A stretch of 64,000 nucleotides of DNA from contig CP075497.1 of assembly GCA_021613535.1 (NCBI GenBank), forward strand, positions 1,922,001 to 1,986,000, in the 5' to 3' direction. The notes beneath the pieces are model-generated. The model did not search any database, had not been told where the DNA came from, and saw nothing but the letters and a program-made list of their open reading frames with translations. The position numbers and the translations under genes were made by a program. Shown one piece after another: positions 25,236 to 35,931 of this stretch. Every line of letters starts with the position of its first letter. The stretch's first letter is position 1. Origin of the DNA: Adineta vaga (Eukaryota; Rotifera).

Positions 25236-26973
25236 TCACTGTTGATTAATAGGCGTCGGTTTCTTAAAAAGACCTTCTCCAGATGACTTTGGTACAGGAT
25301 CAAATGATATAAGATTACCAAAGAGAATATGTTGTGCAATTGGAAATTTATCTAAAACCTATTTCAAAATAAAATTTTTATTTTAATAAACTTATTTGAA
25401 AACGAACTTCTCCATAATACATTTTCAACATTCCTTGATTAACTTTCGACCAATGTGCAACATTTGATATATCATAAAGTGTACTTGAATGTTCGAAAAA
25501 AGGACCTGTTTTAACTTCATTTATATATTTAATTGCACCTAAATATAAATAATCATTGAATAAATCTCGATAAAATCGTTCATCAATTGCTTGTTTAGGT
25601 TCAATTGGACCATCATCGTTTAATTGTGATGAACCCCAAAGAAATGGTAAAAATTGATAATCATCTAAACACCATTGACCTTTCGATCCAGCTGGTTCAA
25701 GATAATAAGTTCGTTGTAATTTTCGACATAAATCTAAATAACTATTTTAAATAATCCAAAAAATACAGATCATTTTTAAGAAATAGAAAGAAAAAACGAT
25801 TTTACCGTGCAAATAATCTCAATACAATTGCTCGACTATCTTGTTCAGTCAATGCTTCAATTTTACATAAACATAAAAGAAATAATGCAAAAGCTAATTC
25901 ATGACCTAGAAAACAAAAGAAAAGTTAAATCATTCTATTCGTTTTCAATAGAAACCTGTTCCATAATCTAATCGTGTACTATTTCCAAATGAATCGCATA
26001 AATATCCATTTAATTCTTCGATATATTGATGATATTGTTCTGGTAATGCTTCTTTTAATAATCGTTCACTTTCCTTAAAATAAAAGAATTGACTTTTATG
26101 GGTGACTTTTGTTTCTCAATCAATGAAAGAAAAAAACCTGTTCAAGTTTTGTATGCCAATCACGATAACCAGCATCACCAAAACGTGATCGACCTTTTGG
26201 TGGACATTGATCAATAAATGTATCAAGTTGATTAAGTAAGTTTATCAATTTGTCAAGAGTCTATGCTTGAGAAAAATTATTCATAGAAGATAATAATCAA
26301 AAGAATTTCATTATTTCACATACCGGTGAGATTGGAATAGAATCAGAGTTTTTCAAACCATGAACTGATCGATTTAATGATTGAACAAATAATGTATATT
26401 CACGATATGCCTAAAATTACTTATACTCATTGAACAGAAATAATATGTTTAAGAGTAAAGATAGTCTATGATGTAGCTATACTTTACCAGAGACTGAACT
26501 TATCCTCTCTTTGTTTTCTCATGTGTGACCACTTCTATATAAGTCGCGTTGAATGAAGAAAAAAAGTACGATTGTGAGCGTGCAGATGACATAATCTATC
26601 ATCACATCGAAAGACATAAACAGTTACTCTCGTAATTCGTCAGATATCCTCAGATAGAAAAGAAAAACTTGGAATTCTTTAGAACGAATCGATCTTTTAT
26701 TGATTATGAATATTCTAATACCAAATGTATCAATATACATCAGGTTCTTTTAGAGTGTGTCTTCTATTAAATGTCAAATTCAAGATCTAGAAATCCACTT
26801 CATCTCACGTCTGATTTCCTTGAAATTTCTACGAAGACGACAGACAATTATCTAATTGTACACATGAATCTTACCTTTGAATCTTTCCAAGCTTTCATCA
26901 TTGAAATATCTTTAATTTTAGTCACCGGTTTTTGTGCCGGTGTAAGATTATTGTCAGCTTTTGAATCTGACAT
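25236..26973 (-). CDS. PTPA: Serine/threonine phosphatase 2A activator (PTPA)
   Basis: PTPA is a peptidyl-prolyl isomerase-type chaperone that loads catalytic metal into the PP2A C subunit. The spliced protein (about 325 residues, usual length for the family) shows the family order: KAWKDSKAYREYTLFVQSLN, then FGDAGYRDWH, then LCDSFGNSTRLDYGTGHELAF, then WCLDDYQFLPFLWGSSQL, then MLKMYYGEVLDKFPI and QHILFGNLISFD. The substrate-pocket signature is complete, so activity is expected. The start at 26973 is the ATG right after a TTTTTTAG/ATCATAG acceptor and 82 nt after the upstream F-box gene. The first intron (26411-26874, 464 nt) is about nine times longer than the other introns and separates a 99-nt first exon. 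Confidence 0.95.
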
Positions 26974-26974
26974 T

Positions 26975-26989
26975 CTATGATCTAAAAAA
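26975..26989 (-). promoter_or_regulatory. Candidate trans-splice acceptor before PTPA
   Basis: On the minus strand a T-rich tract ends in TTTTTTAG, with a second AG in ATCATAG, immediately before the PTPA ATG. It lies between the F-box stop at 27056 (which overlaps AATAAA) and the PTPA start. A 5' UTR cis-intron is the alternative. Confidence 0.45.
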
Positions 26990-27055
26990 TGAATATTAAT
27001 CTATATAATATTTTTATTAAAAAATAAAAACAAAAGCAAAATAGATAATTTTTAT

Positions 27056-28868
27056 TTACATCCACACTTTTACTCGTTCATTTCCATAATCAATCTGGAA
27101 TTTATCTTTATCTTTCAAACGTTCAATTGAATGTTCAATAAGATATTGATATAATTGATTTTTATCTCGATCAATATCTTCTGATAATTGTCCATACATA
27201 CTAAGAACGATTAATCTTGAAAAATAGTTTATTATCAATGATATTATTGATGATTTGATTAATAATTTTGAATTTCGTAAATCAAAACAAATATGATCAA
27301 CTCGAAAAAATATTCGAGCAATTGAATGAATATGTTCACTTGTTAAATCATCGATTGAAGTATTTTCAAAGCGAACACATAGAATAACAACACGTCGAGA
27401 AAGAAGATAATACAAAAGAAGTGATTGATCATCATCAATAAGTAATTTATATAAATAATCAAAATCAATTGAAAGTGCAGAAAGATTAGGAGCAACTGAA
27501 AGAATCTTTTCCATATATTGCGTATCCGGTGGAGTACCTTGAATTGAAAGAAAATCAAGTCGATTTAGATCAGGAAGAATAACTGGTGATTTTATTGGAT
27601 CTTGATTTCCTATCGAACAAAACGAAAAATAAGAACTTTGGCAATTTAATCAATAAATTTTTACTTGGTGGTAATGTTCGCATTGATATAATTAAATCGA
27701 GAATCTGTCTACAATTTTGAATAATACCAAACATTTCCGCTAAAGCAATTGTATCATAAATATGCACATGTCGAACATTCTTATAAACTTGACTATTCAA
27801 TTTTGTCGACATATTTTTATAGAATAATGAACGTAATGATAATCGATTGGATTGATAATTTATCGTATGTAAAAATATTCGTTTATCATTTTCACAAATC
27901 GAATATTGAATTGGTATTGACTTCCACGATTGAATGGCTTTGTTTGCATCGAATTCGTCATCTAAATTCGTTGGTTGATAACAAATACTATAATCAAATT
28001 TCTTGATTAATGATGGAAGATATGATAAAACATGTTCACCATTAACAAGTGAATAATCATGACTCACAAGTATGAAAGAAACATTTTCTAAAACCAATGA
28101 AATATTGATTAATGCTTTGAAATCGTCAACAGTTGAAAACCAACTCATTGCATAGACATGTAATTCTTTTAAATGAGAGAAATATTGTTGATTGTTGGAA
28201 AGTTTTGACCATGGTCGTTTAAATGTAATATGAAGTTTTTCGACATTTGGAATTAAATGACAAAGTTGAAAAAGATCTTTTGTTGTTTGTAATTCAATAT
28301 TTAATTGAATAATATTCAAAAATTGCTTATCATATTGTTGATCTTCATTAATTAAACCGAATGAATCACATTCATGATCAAATATAACATGTGTTAAACG
28401 ATTTTCATTGGTTTGTAAAATTTTCTCTAAAAGATTTCGATTTTTTATTGAATCAGTTAAATCGAGTGCTTGAATGATTAATCGATGAAAATGTTTCATG
28501 TTATGTAATGTATCAAGAAATACGATAAGCTTCTCATCGGTCCAATTGACTAAAGTTAATTTTTCTAAATTTTCACAAATATGATTTGTTGAAAATAAAT
28601 GAAGAAATAACGGAGATTCCAATTCAAAGATAACTAAAGAACGTACGGTTGTCCTTATTTGAGGAAGAATATTGTTAAATATATGAAGAAATTCTATATA
28701 ATGTACTCGATGAAGTGAAATATGTTGTCGATAGAAAGTTATACTCTGATTTAAACGAGAATTCAGACCATAAAATGCATAAAGAACATCACCACTATGT
28801 AAATAACGACAGATTTCTAATAACATTTCATCCGGAAGTAATTCTAATGTTGAACGAATTAAAGACAT
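27056..28868 (-). CDS. F-box/LRR-like protein
   Basis: Two exons encode about 586 residues. The N-terminal F-box reads LELLPDEMLLEICRYLHSGDVLYAFYGLNSRL, with the usual LPDEML and Y/F pattern for binding SKP1. The remainder consists of leucine-rich strand/helix units (for example NLEKLTLVNWTDEKL and HLKELHVYAMSWF) likely to bind substrate. It therefore probably acts as substrate adaptor of an SCF ubiquitin ligase. The ATG at 28868 follows ATCTTTTAG|ATAAGT. The stop TAA is part of GTAAATAAAAA, so the polyadenylation signal overlaps it. It lies between a dehydrogenase (127 nt upstream) and PTPA (82 nt downstream) in a same-strand array. A tandem pseudogene copy lies at 30784-32133. Confidence 0.8.
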
Positions 28869-28874
28869 ACTTAT

Positions 28875-28886
28875 CTAAAAGATTAA
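28875..28886 (-). promoter_or_regulatory. Candidate trans-splice acceptor before the F-box gene
   Basis: TTAATCTTTTAG|ATAAGT precedes the F-box ATG by 6 nt on the minus strand, within the 127-nt gap to the dehydrogenase. No donor that would make a coding cis-intron is apparent in the gap. Confidence 0.45.
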
Positions 28887-28995
28887 ATACTTCCTATCAT
28901 AGAATTTTCAATAGTTAGTTTATGTTAGATTTAATAAAAAAAAGATGTTAGAAAAACTTTTTAAAGACTAAATGAATAAAAAATGTTATCACTAT

Positions 28996-29905
28996 TCAAT
29001 ATGGAATTGATTTGCCGTTAAAATCCAAGAATTTGCCATTATCTTCCAATGATAATTTATCAATTGCTTGTAACATGCGTTTTACTGATTCAGTTTTTGT
29101 TAAAAAATGTGCATCTTTTGGAAATAGTTTCTTATATTCATACATCATTTGTGTATTTACAACACCTGGTGACATAGCAATGAATAACAATGGATTTTCA
29201 TCCTTTTTCAATCCACATATGGAATTTTCATCAACTGGTTGTCGGCCAAATTCTAATGCGAGATTTTTTGTTGCCATATTTAATGCACATTTTGATAAAC
29301 GATAAGCATACCATCCTCCTACACGATTATTACCAATTGAAGCAAGTTCAGCTGATACATTGACAATGATGGATGAATACGGAGCATTCGAACCTGGAGA
29401 ACCAAAGGAAGATCGACCTCGTTTTAACGCATTTAATAAAATTTTTGTAACCAATATTGGTCCGACAACATTAACTTGATAGACATCATTTAAATCAATA
29501 CTAAGAACATCATTTAATGATGTTTCAACACGATTAGATGGATGCCCTTTTAGAGAAAAACATAAATCGAAATCAAGTAATAAAATATTTCATGTTTTTA
29601 CATATATGTGCACAATTAATTAACATATCAAGTCCACGTTCACGTTTGAGATCATTTAAACAATCGTCAACTTGTTTACCGAATGTATCGAATTGATCTT
29701 GATATCGAACATCTAATTCTAAAACATCTAAACGATGTTTGGAATGTCTTAAATATTCTTTTTGTAATTCAGAAAGACGATCAACAGCCATTTTTTGACA
29801 TGTAGCAATGACATGTGTTGGTGCTGGACGTTTTAATAATTGTCGAACAAATTCTAATCCAATACCACTCGATGCACCTTGAATAAGAACTGTTGCTTTT
29901 GGCAT
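28996..29905 (-). CDS. Short-chain dehydrogenase/reductase (C-factor-like)
   Basis: Two exons join in frame (CATATAT|GTAAAA to CTAAAAG|GGCATCC) to about 285 residues. The Rossmann cofactor motif is KATVLIQGASSGIGLEFVRQ. LELDVR marks the adenine-side Asp, and INCAH replaces the usual NNAG. The catalytic residues are the Ser in IIVNVSAELAS and Tyr/Lys in WYAYRLSKCALN. MSPGVVNT follows. This order fits the classical SDR subgroup of sniffer/C-factor proteins, NAD(P)-dependent oxidoreductases of unknown physiological substrate here. The ATG at 29905 is 17 nt after a TTTATTTCAG acceptor, and only 35 nt separate it from the upstream SPT3-like gene. Confidence 0.88.
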
Positions 29906-29922
29906 GACGAAGAACTGTCTAT

Positions 29923-29934
29923 CTGAAATAAACA
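29923..29934 (-). promoter_or_regulatory. Candidate trans-splice acceptor before the dehydrogenase
   Basis: TTTATTTCAG|ATAGACAG lies 17 nt before the dehydrogenase ATG and 7 nt after the stop codon of the SPT3-like gene, whose TAA overlaps an AATAAA. The gap is too small for an ordinary promoter. Confidence 0.55.
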
Positions 29935-29940
29935 AGATTT

Positions 29941-30750
29941 TTATTGAATCATTCGTCGCTTTCGTCCTGAAAATGGTAAACGTTGAAATCTCTGTACATG
30001 TTTACGACGAAGAACATCTCGAATTTCACAAGGATGTGTCGATTGATAAACTTTATCCATAAGATTAAGAAGAAGTTCTTTGAGAAGAAACAACGATATT
30101 TCTGGTAGAGAAAAATCGTCATTCGAACGAGAAGATTTTGATAAAGAAATTTGATATAGATCAAGCCAATGAAGAATATCCATTGCAGATAATGAACGAA
30201 TACTATTAAACGAAGAATGTTGTTGTTCAACAAATGTTAAATAAGCTTCACAAGTTAATGCATCACTTTTATAATAATTATCAAGACGAGCATATTGACG
30301 AGAACGTTGAATATCTAAAACCTATTAGACAGAAAACAAAGAAGGGAAAAAAATTGAAAAAAACTAATTTACCTCATGTTGATCAAGATGAATATTGAAT
30401 TGTCGACATATTCGTTGAAATCGATCAGATATCGTTGATTTTTTGTCTTTAACATCATTTAAATCTTGTTGTTGACAACTTGATCGATCTTTTGTTTGAA
30501 CAAATTGTTGAAGTCGTTTTAAACTAACTTTCTTATGTCTTGATATATATACAAGTGTTATTAACATAGAATTTCGTTTATTCATCAATTGATAATGTTT
30601 AAGACAATAATTTCGAAGTTGTTCACGACAATATTCATTGATATAATCAATGGAATTTTTTGGAAGAGAATAACCATTTCCATACATTCGAAGACAAATA
30701 TCGATTACATTCTCGAAAACATCTTTTTCATTGACTTTTTTCAATGACAT
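29941..30750 (-). CDS. SPT3-like histone-fold protein
   Basis: Two exons encode about 250 residues. Residues 10-75 resemble the TAF13/SPT3 histone fold (ICLRMYGNGYSLPKNSIDYI, then MLITLVYISRHKKVSLKRL), the family's LMYGFGD-x-P pattern in diverged form. The second part (ALTCEAYLTFVEQQHSSF, then DILHWLDLY and LFLLKELLLNLMDKV) matches the SPT3 region containing the SECRQASF motif and the second histone-fold helices. SPT3 is a SAGA subunit that helps TBP reach promoters; a TAF13-only protein would be shorter. The sequence is strongly diverged, so the name is tentative. Start: ATG 30750, 11 nt after TTCTTCAG. Stop TAA overlaps the polyadenylation hexamer. Confidence 0.6.
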
Positions 30751-30760
30751 GATGATTTAT

Positions 30761-30778
30761 CTGAAGAAAAAAAAGAAA
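30761..30778 (-). promoter_or_regulatory. Candidate trans-splice acceptor before the SPT3-like gene
   Basis: TTTTTTTTCTTCAG|ATAAATC sits between the end of the F-box pseudogene (30784) and the ATG at 30750. The whole gap is 33 nt. This is the strongest polypyrimidine-AG of the array. Confidence 0.55.
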
Positions 30779-30783
30779 ATTGT

Positions 30784-32133
30784 TTAAAACCAAATTTTAA
30801 AATCAATTTCATCACATTCTGTTTGAAATTTTCCAAAAAAATTACTTAAAAATTTATTATCAACAAGCCATTGATATGGATTACGACGGATTTGCTTAGA
30901 TATAAAACCTCGGATAATCACAGATACTAATAGATGAGTTTGAAAATATTGAAAAAATAATAGAAGAAGATATTCAACTGAAAGACTATTCGGAATTTTA
31001 CTTTCGAGAATAGGATATGACATATCAATAATAAACATGGTTAAATTGGATGAAGAATTTATAATTTCTTTTAGTAAATGAGACTCAGTTGAACAACCAT
31101 CGATTGATAACCATCGAAGTTTATTTAATCGAGATAATGATATGGATGTTTTCGTATCTGGTTTATCATTATTTGTAACTAAAAATCAAAGATTTTGTTC
31201 TTTCGAAATGATTGAAAATAAGAATCTTGACTTACTTAAAAGTGTCTCGTCTACTTCAATGGCTAAATCTTCAATATTATTACAACAATTTATTGCAATA
31301 CATGTTTCACTGAATGATGTAGCATTAAATAATAACAATTCGTGGACATGACGATTATAACGACCGTTCTTTTTTGTTTATAGTTTTTACAAATGAAGAA
31401 TTTACATCCAAATAAGAAAATTTATAGGGAATTGTATGAAGAAATATTTGATTTTTATTTTCAGCGAGTAAACAACAAACAGGAAAAGGTGTTGATGCCC
31501 ATGATGCGGTTATACCATCGACAGATTCAAGATATTCATTAGGTTCATATTCTGTACAATAATTGAATTTTTGTAAAGTATTCTTTGGTAAAATCGCAAG
31601 AAATTCTTCTCCATTAGATAATCGAATATCTTGAGTAAATCTATTCAATGAAAGTTGTTCAAGAAATGGCATTTGTTTAATCAAAGAATCGACTTCATTA
31701 AAATTCCAACAACGTCGAAATGATTCAATTCGAAATTCAATTAAATATTTCATTAAGATCATTTGATCAAATTCAACAATTTCATCTTCAGGTTCTTTAC
31801 CAATAACAAGATTCATTCGTTAAATATTCGGTATTAATTTCCATAAACCCTTCGATGACCGAAATGAAAATGAAAACGTTTTCCTAAAAGATCTGTCCAA
31901 TTAACATTGATGGATAGTGAACGAATTGTAGAACCAATTTTTGGTAAAATATTTAAACAAAGATATTCAAATTGAAGATAATTTGTTAGACGAAGAATGA
32001 CATGTTGACGATAAGTTAGAATTGCACGATTTAAACGAGAATTTCAATTAAAGAATGAATAAAGTACATCTGATGAAGAGAGATATTGATAGATTGATAA
32101 TAATAATTCATCAGGTAATCTTTCTAAATTCAT
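30784..32133 (-). pseudogene. Disrupted F-box/LRR gene
   Basis: It is a paralog of the F-box gene at 27056-28868. The N-terminus (MNLERLPDELLLSIYQYL, ATG at 32133) has a TGA at about codon 31, exactly where the paralog has Leu in GLNSRLN. A frame change follows NWTDLLG, with roughly 100 residues of the middle missing. A further TAA interrupts IPNI-stop-RMN, probably from CAA. Near 31370 an extra A in an A6 run shifts the frame between FVKTINKK and NGRYNRHVHELL. Beyond that the C-terminal half, including one intact-looking intron (GTAAGT to TTTTTAG), stays open to TAA at 30784. It is clearly decayed unless several sequencing errors coincide. It heads the array of genes leading to PTPA. Confidence 0.8.
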
Positions 32134-32543
32134 AGATCAAAGGATGGATTTAGAAAGAAGTATGATTTCTTTATAATTGAGTGACGGCTCAAACAGACTA
32201 CATTTCTATTGGTTGGAAATAACCATTGAGAAAATAGGAAACCTCCAATAAGATTGTTTTTTATTTTTAATGAATTTCTTATCTTTAAATAACAAAATTA
32301 CAAATATCAGAATGATTTTCTTCTTAAAAAACTAATTAAATAAACGAATGAATGATTTTCATTGAATTTTATTGGTTTAATTGACACGAGATAAATAAAT
32401 AGATAGAAGAAAAAATATCAAAGCAAATATATGCAAGAACGGAGAGAAAAAAAAAGAACTGATCTCTTTAGTTGATATCAAAATATTTGTCTTGAGGAGT
32501 CTTTTAGATAGTTTTTCGAACATTCGTTATTTTACATATAATA
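32134..32543. other. Divergent intergenic region
   Basis: These 410 nt separate the F-box pseudogene (minus) from the SR-protein gene (plus). If both arrays are operons, this is where both upstream promoters would lie. AT-rich; no other feature. Confidence 0.45.
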
Positions 32544-33860
32544 ATGGGTCGCGATCGTTCACGTTCGATGTCTTCAACTTCTTCGTAAGTTTTATTTTTG
32601 TTTTGTTGTTTGGAATCATAGTGAATTATTTTTTGATTTTCAGTGGACGTGGCGTTCAGTCATCAACATGGGATGGTCATACGGGTTATCGTATTCATGT
32701 ATCTGATTTAGCACCTGGAATTCAACGAAAAGAAATTGAACGAGTTTATAAAAAATTCGGAACGATTAATGAAGTTTGTGATTGAATGAAATAGAATGAT
32801 AATTTGACTTTGAATGAACTTAGATATGGGTGGCAATCAATCCTCCGTGTTTTGCTTTTATTAATTTTAAACATCGATCTGATGCTGAAGAAGCAATGAA
32901 AGAAACAGATGGAACGTAAGATAAAGAATTGAAGAATCAATCGTTAATTATTAAAAATATATTGTAGTATAATTGGTACAAGTCGTGTTGGTGTTAGTTG
33001 GGCACGAACTCGGACATATGGAAGTCGAAATTTTGGTGGTCGTAGAGGAGCATATGGTTCATTTCGACCTAATAGTGGATATCGACGAAGATCAAGGTAA
33101 GCAGAAGCAGCTTATGAAGATCTTTCGGATAGGTTTTACTTTTTATTTTGAAAATTGAAGTCTTTGTGTGTTTGATAAAAGAAAACTTTCATTTATTGTC
33201 CACTTAATTTTGATTCTAGTAGCTTCGCGCTTTCTCGAATCATGATATGGGTGTGATGTTTTGATGAGATAATGATGATCAGATGGTCTTTTTCGGTTTT
33301 TATACAACTGATGACTATTGGCATCGGCTTATGTTTTCTCATTCGAGTAATTCGTGGAAAAAAACTATTTGCTTTTTTCTTCTTGGTTTTGATAATGAAG
33401 AATTTGAAAAAGAAATATTTACATTTGTTGTAACGTGGATCACGTGGGTAACGATGCTCAGTTAAGACCAATAATATGGATGGAAAGTTGTAAATTATGA
33501 ACATTTGATCTTTTGATTTTTTTTACTTTGAATAGAAGTCATTCACGCGATCGAAAACGTCGTTATAGTCGATCACGATCACATGGTATTAATTAGATTT
33601 TATTCTCAATTCAATAAATTTTTCTCTTTCAATTAGATCGTCATCATCGTCGAAGTAATTCACCACGTGATCGAAAACGTAAACGAAACCAATCTCGATC
33701 ACGTTCAACATCACGAGGTCAATCACGTACCTCAGTTCCCAATGAAAATATCGACAATTCACACGCTACTAATGAGTAAATACAACTGAAACAACAAAAA
33801 CTCACATGTTTCTATTTAAAATATTCTAGTCGATCATCAGTAGCTGTTCTCAATGACTAA
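32544..33860 (+). CDS. SR splicing factor, SRSF3/SRSF7-like
   Basis: A single RRM followed by an RS domain. Six or seven exons from ATG 32544 (MGRDRSRSMSS). The RRM contains YRIHVSDLAPGIQRKEIERV (RNP2 and first helix) and IWVAINPPCFAFINFKHRSD (RNP1), which closely parallels the VWVARNPPGFAF stretch of SRSF3/7. After a Gly/Arg hinge come Arg-Ser runs (SHSRDRKRRYSRSRSH and NQSRSRSTSRGQSR), and the last exon ends VAVLND before TAA. SR proteins bind exonic enhancers and recruit the spliceosome in the nucleus. One intron (33097-33535, 439 nt) is far longer than its neighbours, which in SR genes is often the site of an autoregulatory poison exon. AATAAA follows at 33934. Confidence 0.9.
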
Positions 33861-33933
33861 CGGCAGGTGTTAAACCTGATAATAATCTTCATATATATTG
33901 TCTTGTTCTTCTCTTTTTTTTACAAATACATAT

Positions 33934-33962
33934 AATAAATAACTGACTTTTATGTGTTCTAG
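33934..33962 (+). promoter_or_regulatory. Polyadenylation signal and acceptor between SR gene and V-ATPase D
   Basis: AATAAA (33934-33939) for the SR gene is followed about 20 nt later by TGTTCTAG (AG at 33961-33962). The next gene's ATG is at 34000. This signal-then-acceptor spacing is typical of junctions in spliced-leader operons. Confidence 0.45.
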
Positions 33963-33999
33963 ATATATTAAATCTATTTATTTATTTATTTATCTAATC

Positions 34000-35098
34000 A
34001 TGTCGAGTAAAGATCGGTATAATATTTTTCCATCGCGAATGTAAGTCGTTTGTTGAATTGATGTTAATCGATTGTTTTATGTTGACGGTTTTTCTAGGGC
34101 TCAAACGATAATGAAAGGTCGTTTGAAAGGTGCTCAAACAGGACATAATTTATTGAAGAAAAAAGCTGATGCATTGGCAATTCGTTTTCGATTAATACTT
34201 AAGAAAATTATTGATGTAAGAAGAAGAAGAAGAAAAGATTGTGAGCAACAAATGAATTTTTCTTTTGAGGATATTTTAGACAAAAACGTTAATGGGTGAT
34301 GTAATGAAAACAGCTTCATTTTCATTGGCTGAAACAAAATTTTCTATGAGTGGAGATTTTAGTCAAGTTGTTATTCAAAGTGTTAGTAAAGCACAGATTA
34401 AAATTCGTACAAAACGAGATAACGTAGCCGGTAAGTTCAGTCTTTGAATCAATCATCGTGTGATTATCTGTTTTGTATTTGTTCAGGTGTTATTTTACCA
34501 TCATTCGAATCATTTCATGATGGAGGAGATTGTAAGTAACTTGTATTGATGTGAGAGAAATGAATGTTTATGGATTGATTTAGCATTTGAATTGACTGGT
34601 TTGGGTCGTAGTGGTACACAATTACAAAGATTAAAGAAAAATTATGGTGAAGCTATAAAAATTCTTATTGAATTAGCAACATTACAAACATCATTTCTTA
34701 TTCTTGATGATGTTATTAAAGTAACAAATCGTCGTGTCAATGCTATTGAACATGGTTCGTTATTTTGATTTTAACAAGAAAATAATAAATGATCTGTTTG
34801 TTTCTGTTTAGTTATTATTCCGAAAATATCGCGAACAATTACTTATATTGTATCTGAACTTGATGAAATGGAACGGGAAGAATTTTATCGGTAAAAATTA
34901 ATCTGATTTTTGTTTTAGGAAAGATCTCTCTTTCTTTGTTTTAGTTTGAAGAAAGTTCAAGAGAAGAAAAAACAAATTCGTGCACTTCAAGAGAAAAAAC
35001 GAGCTGAATTAATTGAAATTGGTCTTCTAAATGGTCAAGAAGAAGAAGCACCTAATATCTTAGATCAAGAACATGATGAAGATCTTCTTTTTCAATAA
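34000..35098 (+). CDS. ATP6V1D: V-type proton ATPase subunit D
   Basis: Subunit D forms the central rotor stalk of the V1 sector and couples ATP hydrolysis to proton pumping into acidic organelles. Seven exons with short introns give a protein of about 250 residues, the usual family length. Characteristic stretches: [87 protein letters not shown], and [20 protein letters not shown]. All are in family order and no key element is missing. The long helical N- and C-termini form the coiled-coil axle. The ATG at 34000 is the first after a TTCTAG acceptor, 139 nt after the SR gene's stop. Confidence 0.96.
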
Positions 35099-35307
35099 TC
35101 TTTTCCTTTTTTTGGTCATTCCATAATCCCTTTACTTATTTTGATTATACAATTTCTTTTTAAACATTGTCTGTATGTGATAAACTGCAATTATCACCCT
35201 TTTTAAGTGTAATTTTCCTTTGTCTATTAAATATGTATGTCGACAAAAACGAGAAAAAGATAGAAACAAATATATGCATTTAATTCAACAAATCTATGTA
35301 TTTATAG

Positions 35308-35931
35308 ATGCCAGCTCCAATGTTTCTACGGGGTGCAGCCCCATGGCGTAATACATTATCATATTTAGAATCAGGTTCAATTATATTCCGTCCCATCGTT
35401 CGAGTATTTACATTGAATTATACACTTGATAAGCCTGATTCTGATGGTTTACGTCGTTTCATATTTTGGCATTTAGCTCAAATTCAATATAAAAATCCAA
35501 GTGTTCAATGTGTTCAATTTAAAAATACAACACCAACGCCATTTGTCTCATTTTATTTAACACGTCCGTCGATTGAGAATGAAACAAATGCAGATAAAGA
35601 TGATTATGAAATTGTTCATATGGATTGTTATAAGAAGAGTTCAAATGAAATTCATGATTCAATTCGACGTGTAATGGGTAAAAGTGAATTACAACAACGT
35701 ATTGATTCGGAATTAACAGCACGATTAGAAAATCCAGCAAATTTTGGAAAAGATTGTGCACATTACTGTATGTGTTTAGTTTATGGACAAATGTCATGTC
35801 CTGGAAGAAAGAAATTACCGGACTATCTTCGTGGAAAATATACAAGATATAAAATTGATGAACTTGAAGATATTCGAAAGAAAATCAGTGATAATGATGC
35901 TTTGAAAGATTATTGGAACAGACCGTTTTAG
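35308..35931 (+). CDS. MRPS25: Mitochondrial small ribosomal subunit protein mS25
   Basis: Component of the mitochondrial 28S ribosomal subunit. One exon, 207 residues (human about 173). The family pattern is clear: APWRNTLSYLESGSIIFR, then IVRVFTLNYT, RRFIFWHLAQIQYKNPSVQC, FKNTTPTPFVSFYL, ENPANFGKDCAHYCMC, QMSCPGRKKLPDYLRGKY. The thioredoxin-like L51/S25/CI-B8 fold is therefore intact. The C-terminus is about 30 residues longer than in vertebrates. The ATG at 35308 follows directly after TTTATAG, a possible trans-splice acceptor, 209 nt after the V-ATPase D stop; ATTAAA at about 35226 may be the signal for the upstream gene. Confidence 0.93.
   Translation: MPAPMFLRGAAPWRNTLSYLESGSIIFRPIVRVFTLNYTLDKPDSDGLRRFIFWHLAQIQYKNPSVQCVQFKNTTPTPFVSFYLTRPSIENETNADKDDYEIVHMDCYKKSSNEIHDSIRRVMGKSELQQRIDSELTARLENPANFGKDCAHYCMCLVYGQMSCPGRKKLPDYLRGKYTRYKIDELEDIRKKISDNDALKDYWNRPF

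Noticed and set aside
26771-26980. Plus-strand open frame across PTPA intron 1
   Set aside because: It is antisense to the first PTPA exon and intron; no family resemblance.
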